From CAVALG01 sp963656085 (GTDB lineage: Bacteria > Bacillota > Clostridia > Oscillospirales > Acutalibacteraceae), in assembly GCA_963656085.1 (NCBI GenBank), contig CAVKHV010000038.1, forward strand, positions 1 through 15,345: a stretch of 15,345 bases of DNA. Reading direction: 5' to 3'. Made by a program: the position numbers and the translations under genes. Under the pieces are notes generated by a model, which worked only from the letters and a program-made list of their open reading frames with translations, did not search any database and had not been told where the DNA came from. This document shows, piece by piece, positions 1-6,729 of the stretch (position 1 is the stretch's first letter; every line of letters begins with the position of its first letter).

Positions 1-64
1 GCAGCACAGGCAGCAATTAAGGAATAGCACTAATCGGAAGTTGGCGTCCGGAACATTAGAATAA
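1..64 (+). other. Possible 3' end of a plus-strand gene (cut by window edge)
   Basis: Two plus-strand frames are open from the window edge. One gives AAQAAIKE and stops at 25-27 (TAG). The other gives 20 residues ending KLASGTLE and stops at 62-64 (TAA). A strong hairpin followed by a T-rich stretch begins at 81, as expected just after the end of a plus-strand gene, which would converge on the lipid operon. Too little sequence is present to choose the frame or name a product. Confidence 0.3.
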
Positions 65-80
65 GCACTTAAATTTATAT

Positions 81-121
81 ACAGGTCACACAATTCGGAG
101 GGATTGTGTGACCTGTATTTT
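81..121 (+). terminator. Intrinsic terminator, 14-bp perfect stem
   Basis: Bases 81-94 (ACAGGTCACACAAT) pair perfectly with 103-116 around an 8-base loop, and the plus strand continues ATTTTAT. The T-run is moderate. On the minus strand the stem is followed by ATATAAATTT, so some bidirectional function is possible. It most likely ends the plus-strand gene whose tail is at the window edge. Confidence 0.6.
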
Positions 122-207
122 ATGTTATGGCTTGCATTAAAGAGAATCGTAGATCCATTTAGTTAACCCCTTTAGGTGTAGCCAAGGCGCAAAAGCTTTA
201 AGGATTG

Positions 208-241
208 AAAAAAGAGAAAACCCGCGCCATGAGACGCGGGT
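208..241 (-). terminator. Intrinsic terminator of the lipid operon
   Basis: On the minus strand ACCCGCG (241-235) pairs with CGCGGGT (226-220) around an 8-base loop. It is followed by TTTCTCTTTTTT (219-208), a good U-tract. It lies about 75 bases after the psd stop codon and is the only strong minus-strand terminator there, so it should end the pap2-flippase-pssA-psd transcript. Confidence 0.8.
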
Positions 242-273
242 CGGCATTAAGGAATTACAGTTCTTGTGCAAAT

Positions 274-300
274 CACCCGTTTGACGGGTGGGTATTTTTT
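274..300 (+). terminator. Hairpin with plus-strand T-run
   Basis: CACCCGT (274-280) pairs with ACGGGTG (284-290) around a TTG loop. It is followed on the plus strand by GGTATTTTTT, the form of an intrinsic terminator. No plus-strand gene ends nearby, so it either backs up the 81-116 terminator, protects against antisense reading of psd, or ends an unrecognised small RNA. A weaker hairpin just upstream (244-270, GCA and AAGGA pairing with TTCTT and TGC) adds to the structured look. Confidence 0.45.
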
Positions 301-315
301 GTACCCTATCAATTT

Positions 316-1155
316 TTAAATGCTCGAAACGGATTCGCCCTGTAAAACGGGGAATTCAAAGCCTTTTTCGGTGTGTTCAAACAGGTCATTGCCGAATTCG
401 GCGGCACCGTTTCGGAGAAGCAGTATCACGGTTGAACCACCGTATAAAAACTTACCCTTTTCGTCGCCCTTGCAAACGTGCGACTTAAACGGCAAATTGT
501 CTATTTTCCCGACTAACATAGCGCCGACCTCTATCTGCGCTATCGTTCCGAAGTGTTCGGTTTTCATAAGTGTTATTTCACGGCAATTTTCGGTAAAAAC
601 GGGGGTGTTTTGCAATGCTATCGCCCTTACGGTGTGCAGTTTTCCTTTAACGAAACTGCTTTTTATCGGTTCTGCATTGTCGACAAAACAGTACCTGTGG
701 TAATTATCGGCACACAGCCTGAAAACAAGACAAACGCCGCCGTAAAACTGCTTTGCGTCCTCTGCCGAGTTTAATAGGCTCTCTATAGTGTAACGGCTCT
801 GCTTAGCCGGTATAACGCTGTTTTCTTCAATCCTGTAAGCGGATAAAAAACCGTCCGCAGGGGAGATAAGCGTAGTTGCGTCACTGTTTACGGGGCGGCG
901 TTCGGGCTTTATACGCCGTGTAAAAAATTCGTTAAAACTACGGTATTTGCACGGCTCATATTCCGACATATCAATGCCCTTTGAACGGATAAACGGCTTT
1001 ATTAACGGAACAGAGAGCACCGTGTTCATAAATGCACCGACAAAACGCGAAACCCCGACGGATACCAAGGGTTTTAAAAGTATCCTGCCGGGTGCGGTAC
1101 CATATAAAAATTTCAAAAACCTGCCGTTGTCGGTCGGCTTAACCGGCGCGCGCAT
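316..1155 (-). CDS. psd: Phosphatidylserine decarboxylase
   Basis: This enzyme decarboxylates phosphatidylserine to phosphatidylethanolamine at the membrane, using a pyruvoyl group made by self-cleavage. With the ATG at 1155 it is 279 residues. The cleavage motif is GGST at about 239-242, with Ser241 as the predicted pyruvoyl precursor. Family landmarks are SPADG (Asp101) and YHRY (His153), which match the Asp-His-Ser triad of the family. The variant GGST replaces the more familiar LGST and fits Psd proteins from Gram-positive bacteria. A longer frame opens with TTG at 1164, overlapping pssA. I prefer ATG 1155, which lies one base after the pssA stop and implies translational coupling; neither start has a strong ribosome binding site. 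The final gene of the lipid operon, directly after its substrate-producing partner pssA. Confidence 0.93.
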   Translation of the reverse strand: MRAPVKPTDNGRFLKFLYGTAPGRILLKPLVSVGVSRFVGAFMNTVLSVPLIKPFIRSKGIDMSEYEPCKYRSFNEFFTRRIKPERRPVNSDATTLISPADGFLSAYRIEENSVIPAKQSRYTIESLLNSAEDAKQFYGGVCLVFRLCADNYHRYCFVDNAEPIKSSFVKGKLHTVRAIALQNTPVFTENCREITLMKTEHFGTIAQIEVGAMLVGKIDNLPFKSHVCKGDEKGKFLYGGSTVILLLRNGAAEFGNDLFEHTEKGFEFPVLQGESVSSI

Positions 1156-1156
1156 A

Positions 1157-1852
1157 TTAACCAAAAACGCGGCGCATAACCAAAAACGCTATGAATTCCG
1201 CTGCGCCGATACATACCATAATAATTATGCCCCTCATCCCCGGTTTTTTCATATGGAAAGGCGCCAGGAAAGCAAACGCCGTTAAAAGCATAAGCGCGAA
1301 GAACAGGAATACAAGGTCGATTTTTAATATATATTGCAAGAGCATAACGGTGGGGAATATAAGCGCGGCGGAAGTAACGGGCAGCCCCGTGTACTGTTTG
1401 CGGCGGCATTGTTCGTGTTGTTGACGCTCTTCTTCCGTAACATTAAAGTATGCAAGGCGGATAAGCGCCGCAAGAATGTAAAGCAAAAGCACGGCGAATA
1501 AAAGACCGGAACATATTTTACCCGCAACTCCCGATTCGGGATTGTTGAATGTGCGTTTTATAAAGGGGGAAGAACGGTAAAGCGCACCGCCTATGCAGGC
1601 AGGCAATACGCCGAACGCAACAATGTCTGAAAGCGAGTCGATCTGTATGCCGAAACTGCATTCCTGCTTTGTGCGGTTCTTTTTGGTTCTTGCGATCTTT
1701 CCGTCAAAAGAATCGCAAAGCCCGCATATAAGTAAAAACAAAACGCCCAAATACGGATGCCCGTTCTGTGCCAGCGAAACAAGAATTCCCGTGCCGGCGG
1801 ATAACAGCGATATGTATGTGAGTATCACTGTGTAATCATAAAATCCTAACAT
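1157..1852 (-). CDS. pssA: CDP-diacylglycerol-serine O-phosphatidyltransferase (PssA type)
   Basis: Integral membrane CDP-alcohol phosphatidyltransferase that joins serine to CDP-diacylglycerol, giving phosphatidylserine and CMP. The 231-residue protein has several hydrophobic segments. The family signature is complete: Asp47, Asp50-Gly51, Ala54-Arg55, Gly68, Asp72 and Asp76, with the wording FGIQIDSLSDIVAFGVLPA typical of the PssA branch rather than PgsA. The serine substrate is inferred mainly from that wording and from psd immediately downstream, which uses the product. It starts with ATG 1852, overlapping the end of the upstream membrane protein gene by 7 bases, so the two are likely translationally coupled. 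No truncation is seen. Confidence 0.9.
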   Translation of the reverse strand: MLGFYDYTVILTYISLLSAGTGILVSLAQNGHPYLGVLFLLICGLCDSFDGKIARTKKNRTKQECSFGIQIDSLSDIVAFGVLPACIGGALYRSSPFIKRTFNNPESGVAGKICSGLLFAVLLLYILAALIRLAYFNVTEEERQQHEQCRRKQYTGLPVTSAALIFPTVMLLQYILKIDLVFLFFALMLLTAFAFLAPFHMKKPGMRGIIIMVCIGAAEFIAFLVMRRVFG

Positions 1853-2916
1853 ACTTCGCCCAACCTTCCCTGATTTCTCTTAATAGCAAAATATTTAATA
1901 AGTATTGTAATGCCGCAAAGTATCACGCAAGAGTAGAATGAAACCGAGCGTGAAAGAAGTTCGAGATTAACGGAGTCACTCGTTATTCCCGAAAATCCGT
2001 CTATCATCAAATAGTCCGAAACGCCCATTGCACCCGGTATCGGTATGCAGTTTGAGCCGAGTATAACATAACTTTGCGCCGCCCATATGTCAAACGCGCG
2101 CGAAAGCGAACCTCCTGCCGAAAGGTACACGAACATAGATACCGAAACGATGGAAACGCGTTGCAGAAAATTAAAGATAAATGCCTTTACAAGCATCGCC
2201 GTCTTTCCTTTGATTTCCGCCGCACACTCTTTATAATCGGCTATTGTTTTATCAATCTTTTGCTCCTGCTTTTCGGGATGTTTTATTATATGCAGTTTGT
2301 TAAGTACGCGAATGCCCCATTTGCAAAAACGGTGCAAAATGGTTTCTTTTTTAAGTACCATCCAAAAAAATACTACCAGCCCGATTTGCAGCAGGCAACC
2401 GAGCAGTATAAGAAATTTTGAAAAGCCGCCGAAATGGTGAAATGTTTTAAAGTTGAAAATAAAACTGACGATACCTATGGCGATTATCGCAAGCGCATAC
2501 ATAACAAGGTTAAGCAGCAACGCAACGGTTGTCATTGCGCCGGATATTCCGTCTTTTATCATAAAATATGCCGACACAGGCTGTCCGCCCGTTGCAGATG
2601 GGGTTATTGCGGAAAAATAAACGTCCGCCGCCGAATATACAAGCCCGCTTTTCAGGCTGCGTTTTTGCCCGAAACCGTCAAGTATCGAAATTACGGCAAT
2701 ACCCTCAAAAGCAATAAATCCCAGCATACAAATTACTGCAAGCGAAAAATACAGCGGATCCGCGCTTTTAATGTAATCCATAAACCCGCCGAATGAAAAC
2801 GACTTACTTTGCGAGGTTATTGCCCAGATGCTTGCCGCTGCAATCACCACAAATGCAAGCGACCAGCCGAGTTTTTTCTTGATATTCGGTTTATCGTTAC
2901 TTTGATTGTTGTTCAA
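1846..2916 (-). CDS. UPF0104 / lysylphosphatidylglycerol synthase TM-region family protein
   Basis: A 356-residue polytopic membrane protein with a short basic N-terminal tail and about seven or eight hydrophobic segments. It matches the flippase-like integral domain found in MprF and in many free-standing proteins (COG0392/UPF0104), including the motifs SAITPSATGGQPVSAYFM near residue 100 and PIPGAMGVSDYLM near residue 300. No aminoacyl-phosphatidylglycerol synthase domain follows, so lysyl-PG synthesis is not supported. Family knowledge suggests lipid translocation, and its place beside pssA and psd agrees, but the substrate is unknown. The start is TTG at 2916. It is believable because GGAGG stands eight bases upstream and the PAP2 gene stops 27 bases before it. 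A charged stretch near residues 215-240 is probably a cytoplasmic loop. Confidence 0.85.
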   Translation of the reverse strand: MNNNQSNDKPNIKKKLGWSLAFVVIAAASIWAITSQSKSFSFGGFMDYIKSADPLYFSLAVICMLGFIAFEGIAVISILDGFGQKRSLKSGLVYSAADVYFSAITPSATGGQPVSAYFMIKDGISGAMTTVALLLNLVMYALAIIAIGIVSFIFNFKTFHHFGGFSKFLILLGCLLQIGLVVFFWMVLKKETILHRFCKWGIRVLNKLHIIKHPEKQEQKIDKTIADYKECAAEIKGKTAMLVKAFIFNFLQRVSIVSVSMFVYLSAGGSLSRAFDIWAAQSYVILGSNCIPIPGAMGVSDYLMIDGFSGITSDSVNLELLSRSVSFYSCVILCGITILIKYFAIKRNQGRLGEVC

Positions 2917-2943
2917 ATTTACGACCTCCGGAAGTATCGGTTT

Positions 2944-3642
2944 TCAGTCCGATAAAAGCGTTTTGTGTTTCTTCTTTTCAATTGCCCGCATTGCAAACAT
3001 TCCTATTTCAGCCACAATGATTGCCGACGGTATATCAAGCAAAACGTGCTGCTTAACAAGCAGTATGCAGGCGAATACCATAAGCGTAAAAATCACATTC
3101 ACGGGCGCAAACCATTTAGGCGTTTTGCGGCAGTAAAATGCGCCGCGCATACAAAAATAACTTTCAAGGCAATGCAGCGACGGAAAAAGATTGTCCGGCT
3201 TGTCAAGCGAATATATAAGCGCCGTCAGCCAATTAAACACACCGCCGTCAGGCACCTCGGGGCGCACGGTAGCGGTTGGGAACGCAAGAAAAATCACCGC
3301 GCAGATAACCTTCGCAATTATCTCGCCGTAAATAAAGCGGTTGCAAACTTCGCGGCTTTCGCGCGCAATGGCAACATAACCGACCACCCATTGTATATAA
3401 GAAGCAATGTATATTACAATTGCAGGGGTGAAAAAGGGAATTTTACCGTCAACACTCAAAGCGATATCGTAATGGTACGCATTTGCCGTAAAAAGCCTTG
3501 TTCCGTAAAATGCAATAAGATTTACCGACACCATAAGCGCAAGCGGCAGGAATGAATAAAGCGGAATTATATTCAAAAACCATTCACGAAACCCCGGCTT
3601 TTGGGACGGTCGCGGCGGTTTGCTTTTTAAAACCATATTCAA
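2944..3642 (-). CDS. PAP2-superfamily membrane phosphatase/transferase (PSLH type)
   Basis: A 232-residue membrane protein with about six hydrophobic segments. The three PAP2 phosphatase motifs are present in variant form: VRP (Arg127-Pro128), FPSLHC (154-158, His157) and KQHVLLD (197-203, His199 and Asp203). The PSLH and QHxxxD wording is nearer to the branch containing inositol-phosphoceramide synthases and related lipid phosphotransferases than to undecaprenyl-pyrophosphate phosphatases, which usually have PSGH and SR..H. It may therefore move or remove a lipid head group, but the substrate cannot be told. First gene of the lipid operon. The ATG at 3642 has AGAGG about seven bases upstream, and a promoter lies at 3667-3695. 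Confidence 0.8.
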   Translation of the reverse strand: MNMVLKSKPPRPSQKPGFREWFLNIIPLYSFLPLALMVSVNLIAFYGTRLFTANAYHYDIALSVDGKIPFFTPAIVIYIASYIQWVVGYVAIARESREVCNRFIYGEIIAKVICAVIFLAFPTATVRPEVPDGGVFNWLTALIYSLDKPDNLFPSLHCLESYFCMRGAFYCRKTPKWFAPVNVIFTLMVFACILLVKQHVLLDIPSAIIVAEIGMFAMRAIEKKKHKTLLSD

Positions 3643-3666
3643 CCTCTTAAATCATACTTTCATAAC

Positions 3667-3695
3667 ATTATAACACAATCGCACGGAATATTAAA
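3667..3695 (-). promoter_or_regulatory. Sigma-A promoter of the lipid operon
   Basis: On the minus strand a perfect -10 TATAAT (3672-3667) follows a weak -35 TTTAAT (3695-3690) with a 17-base spacer. Transcription would begin about 20 bases before the PAP2 ATG, leaving just enough room for the ribosome binding site. No strong terminator is seen between the radical SAM gene and this promoter, so some read-through is possible. Confidence 0.7.
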
Positions 3696-3749
3696 GAACT
3701 ATTTTTTAAAAAAGATTAATTCCGAATTTTTACAGATTGCAACAGTGCG

Positions 3750-4625
3750 CTAAATACCCAAAAAGTCAAAATCGGGCGTGTATATTTTGCTTGCCGACGA
3801 GCGTTCCTGCGAATAGCCCTTAAAGCCTAAATCGGCAGCCGCTTTAAGCACCTTTTCATATTCATATGTTGTTGTGCGGCGGTTTATTTCGGGGTAAAGC
3901 CGAGCGTCACCGCAGGGGTAATATTGGTTCATAAGGCTTAAAACGAATGCCTTGCTGCCGAAACGGCGGTAAAGTTCGTTTATTATGTCAAGCGAGTCTT
4001 TAAAGTGTGACGGCATAACAAGGTGCCTTACCAATACGCCGCCCGTCATCAACCCGCCGCTGTCAAACTGCGGTTCGCCTGCCGCAGCTGCCATAGCACC
4101 GAGCGCCTCTGCGGCAACGCCGAAATAATCGGCAGCCTGCATATAGCGCGCCGACAGGGCAGGGGAGAAGAATTTAATATCCGGCATAAATATTTGCACA
4201 TACCCCTTTAAACCGCGTATAATATCGGCATTTTCATAGCCTCCGCAATTGTATATAACCGGTATGTTCGGATTTGCAATTTTAATTGCGGCTTTTATTT
4301 TATCCGCCCATACCGTCGGTGTTACAAGGTTGATGTTGTGCGCGCCCTGCCGTTCGAGTTCGCTGAATATTTCCGCAAGCCGCTGTACGCTTACCGGTTT
4401 GCCGAAATCGGTTCGGCTTATTTTGCTGTTTTGGCAAAAAACGCAGTGCAGATTGCAGCCGCAAAAAAACACTGTCCCCGAACCGTTTACACCCGAAATA
4501 CAGGGTTCTTCAAATTTATGCAGATATGCCTTTGCAAGCATAACTTCATCTTTTTGTCTGCAAAAACCCGAGCCGCCCCTGCGGTCAATTCCGCATTTTC
4601 GCGGACACAGAAAACACCCTTGCAC
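3750..4625 (-). CDS. Radical SAM protein, PflA-like (COG1313 type)
   Basis: Radical SAM enzyme of the group annotated as PflX or pyruvate-formate-lyase-activating-like. With a GTG start at 4625 it is 291 residues. The N-terminal motif CxxC-PRKC (Cys4, Cys7, Cys11) plus Cys22 (GSGFC) is typical of the family and may bind a second metal site. The SAM cluster motif CNLHCVFC is at Cys57, Cys61 and Cys64. The target of activation is unknown and no glycyl radical enzyme is in view. The frame stays open up to an ATG at 4736, but that extension encodes the dapL terminator and a consensus promoter, so it cannot be translated from this promoter. GTG 4625 has GGGGTGA about five bases upstream; GTG 4634 is the alternative. 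It is probably monocistronic. Confidence 0.85.
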   Translation of the reverse strand: MQGCFLCPRKCGIDRRGGSGFCRQKDEVMLAKAYLHKFEEPCISGVNGSGTVFFCGCNLHCVFCQNSKISRTDFGKPVSVQRLAEIFSELERQGAHNINLVTPTVWADKIKAAIKIANPNIPVIYNCGGYENADIIRGLKGYVQIFMPDIKFFSPALSARYMQAADYFGVAAEALGAMAAAAGEPQFDSGGLMTGGVLVRHLVMPSHFKDSLDIINELYRRFGSKAFVLSLMNQYYPCGDARLYPEINRRTTTYEYEKVLKAAADLGFKGYSQERSSASKIYTPDFDFLGI

Positions 4626-4668
4626 TGCCTTCACCCCGTTTTCGGAAAATCGAATTACATTGCTTACG

Positions 4669-4697
4669 ACTATATCACAATAAGCGATAAGTGTCAA
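4669..4697 (-). promoter_or_regulatory. Consensus sigma-A promoter of the radical SAM gene
   Basis: A perfect -35 TTGACA (4697-4692), a 17-base spacer and a -10 TATAGT (4674-4669) on the minus strand. The start of transcription would be near 4662, about 35 bases before the GTG at 4625. The promoter begins directly after the dapL terminator, giving a clean operon boundary. Confidence 0.85.
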
Positions 4698-4704
4698 CCG
4701 TTTG

Positions 4705-4743
4705 AAAAATCCCCTGCGCTTTCGGAAAGAAAACACAGGGGAT
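4705..4743 (-). terminator. Intrinsic terminator after dapL
   Basis: On the minus strand ATCCCCTGTG (4743-4734) pairs with CGCAGGGGAT (4718-4709), ten pairs with one G-U, around a 15-base loop that can itself form CTTT/AAAG. A run of T follows (4708-4705). It starts six bases after the dapL stop codon and should end the long nitrogen operon. Confidence 0.88.
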
Positions 4744-4748
4744 AAATT

Positions 4749-5939
4749 TTAAAGGTTTTTAAGCGCTTTTTTAATACGTTCTGCCGCTTCTTTTATATCT
4801 TCGGGGTTGCCGAAAGACGAAAGTCGGACATAACCTTCGCCGCAGGCGCCGAACCCCTCGCCCGGGGTGGTTATTACCTGCGCTTCGTTAAGCAGTTTGT
4901 CAAATATTTCCCAACTGCCCATACCATTCGGGCATTTGAACCATACATACGGGGCGTTTATTCCTCCGCAGTACCAAATTCCGCATTCGTCAAGCGCTTT
5001 CATAAGCACGGCGGCATTCTGTTTATAAATGTGCAGGTCTTCTTTGATTTCGCGCTGACCTTTTTCCGTAAATACCGCTTCCGCGCCGCGCTGAATAATA
5101 TAGGAAACACCGTTTGACTTTGTGGTTCTGTTCCTTACCCACATATCGTTCAGGTTCATCCCGTCCAGAACCAACTGTTTGGGAACTACGGTGTATCCGC
5201 AGCGCGTGCCCGTAAAGCCTGCAGTTTTGGAAAGCGAGCAGATCTCAATGGCACAGGTGCGGCTGCCCTCAATTTCAAATATGCTGTGCGGAATACCGTC
5301 CTGCTCAATAAACGCTTCATACGCCGCGTCAAAAATTATAACCGAGCCGTGGGCGTTTGCGTAATCCACCCAAACTTTTAATTTTTCTTTGCCGAACACA
5401 GCGCCCGTCGGGTTATTGGGCGAGCAGATGTAAATAATATCCGCAGCCGTGTCTTCGGGCGGCAGGGGCGCAAAGCCGTCCTTTTCGCTTGAGGGGTAAT
5501 GTATTATTTTGCGCCCCGCCATAACGTTAGAGTCAACATATGCGGGGTAGGTAGGCTCTATAACAAGTACCGTGTCGTCGCACGAAAAAATGTCAAGAAT
5601 ATTTCCGAGTTCGTCGCCTGCGCCGCAGGAAATGAATATTTCGTCGTTCAAAAGTTCTACGCCGTGCGATTTATAGTATCCGCGGACAGCGGTTTTTAAA
5701 AATTCGGTTCCGCATTCGGGGCAGTATCCGTGGAAGGTTTCACCGTGTGCCTGTTCTTCAACCGCGCCGTGCAGCGCCTCAATAACCGCCTTTGCAAGCG
5801 GCAGCGTAACGTCACCCGTTCCGAGCCGCAACAGGTGCGCGTTCGGGTTTTGAGATAAATATTTGTTTACCTTTTGCTCAATGTTATAAAAAAGATATGA
5901 TGATTTAAGTTCTGCATAATGTTTGTTTGGTTTTGCCAT
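4749..5939 (-). CDS. dapL: LL-diaminopimelate aminotransferase
   Basis: PLP-dependent class I/II aminotransferase that converts tetrahydrodipicolinate directly to LL-diaminopimelate with glutamate as amino donor, a shortcut in lysine and peptidoglycan synthesis. The 396-residue length fits the family. Visible landmarks are SPNNPTGA (Asn176), DAAYEAF (Asp204, Tyr207) and SLSKTAGFTGTRCGY with the PLP-binding Lys238. It lies one base after dapF, whose enzyme takes LL-diaminopimelate onward, which supports this assignment over other aminotransferases. One oddity is GYCPECG at 71-77, where DapL proteins as I recall them have GYGPEQG, giving a CxxC pair. The ribosome binding site GAGGG lies inside the end of dapF. 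A terminator follows directly. Confidence 0.9.
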   Translation of the reverse strand: MAKPNKHYAELKSSYLFYNIEQKVNKYLSQNPNAHLLRLGTGDVTLPLAKAVIEALHGAVEEQAHGETFHGYCPECGTEFLKTAVRGYYKSHGVELLNDEIFISCGAGDELGNILDIFSCDDTVLVIEPTYPAYVDSNVMAGRKIIHYPSSEKDGFAPLPPEDTAADIIYICSPNNPTGAVFGKEKLKVWVDYANAHGSVIIFDAAYEAFIEQDGIPHSIFEIEGSRTCAIEICSLSKTAGFTGTRCGYTVVPKQLVLDGMNLNDMWVRNRTTKSNGVSYIIQRGAEAVFTEKGQREIKEDLHIYKQNAAVLMKALDECGIWYCGGINAPYVWFKCPNGMGSWEIFDKLLNEAQVITTPGEGFGACGEGYVRLSSFGNPEDIKEAAERIKKALKNL

Positions 5940-5940
5940 T

Positions 5941-6729
5941 TTATATCACACCCTCAAAAACCGTTTCGGCAGGTCCGGTCATAACCGCAGTGCCGTCTTT
6001 TAATATAGTTACGGTAAGCGGCCCGCCGTCAAGGCTGACTGTAATTTTTTCATCATATTTGCACAGTCCGCTGTGAACAGCTGCCGCTGCCGCCGCGCAT
6101 GCCCCCGTTCCGCAGGCGAGCGTAATTCCGCTGCCGCGTTCCCATACGCGCATACGCAGACGCCTTTCTTCAATTTTTTGTACAAATTCAACATTAACAC
6201 CGCCGATGAATTCGGCGCTGTTTTCAATTTCACTTCCTAATTTTGCAACGGGCGCATTTTCTGTGTCATCGGTGAATATTACCGCGTGCGGATTGCCGAC
6301 ATTAACCGGTATGCAAACCGTTTCGCCGAACTCCGTTTTTACCGTTTTCGGCGGCGAAACCTCGGCTTTTCCCATATTGACCGTTGCTCCGAGTGCTTTA
6401 CTTCCGTCAGTAATTAAAGTAATCTCCTTTATGCCCGAAAGGGTTTCAACGGTTATCTGTGTTTTGTCGGTGTACCCTTTGTCAAATACATATTTTCCTA
6501 CACAGCGTATACCGTTGCCGCACATCTTTGCCTCACTTCCGTCGGCGTTGAATATCCTCATCATAAAATCAGCCTTGTCTGACGGGAGTATCCATATCAT
6601 ACCGTCGGAGCCGATACCGAAATGACGGTCGGACAGTTTTACCGACAGCGCCGCAGCGTCGTCCGGTAAACTGTCGGCATAAATGTACAGGTAATCATTC
6701 CCAAGACCCTGCATTTTGGTAAATTTCAT
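5941..6729 (-). CDS. dapF: Diaminopimelate epimerase
   Basis: Cofactor-independent racemase that converts LL-diaminopimelate to the meso form used for lysine and peptidoglycan. The 262-residue protein is full length. Both catalytic cysteines are in their standard settings: Cys70 in MCGNGIRC and Cys206 in LACGTGAC. The N-terminal MQGLGNDY (6-13) and GNPHAV (145-150) motifs also match. Its ATG overlaps the pyrG stop by four bases (ATGA), implying coupled translation, and dapL follows one base after its end. The two dap genes catalyse consecutive steps. Confidence 0.95.
   Translation of the reverse strand: MKFTKMQGLGNDYLYIYADSLPDDAAALSVKLSDRHFGIGSDGMIWILPSDKADFMMRIFNADGSEAKMCGNGIRCVGKYVFDKGYTDKTQITVETLSGIKEITLITDGSKALGATVNMGKAEVSPPKTVKTEFGETVCIPVNVGNPHAVIFTDDTENAPVAKLGSEIENSAEFIGGVNVEFVQKIEERRLRMRVWERGSGITLACGTGACAAAAAAVHSGLCKYDEKITVSLDGGPLTVTILKDGTAVMTGPAETVFEGVI

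Noticed and set aside
122..166. Short plus-strand reading frames beginning ATGTTATGG after the 81-116 hairpin
   Set aside because: They are 14 and 11 codons long with no properly spaced ribosome binding site; nothing supports translation.
1153..1164. TTG start at 1164 for psd
   Set aside because: It adds only three residues, has no better ribosome binding site, and ATG 1155 lies one base after the pssA stop. It cannot be fully excluded.
2965..3555. 196-codon plus-strand open frame opposite the PAP2 gene
   Set aside because: Basic, low-complexity translation with no recognisable domain; it is the reverse shadow of a gene with clear PAP2 motifs.
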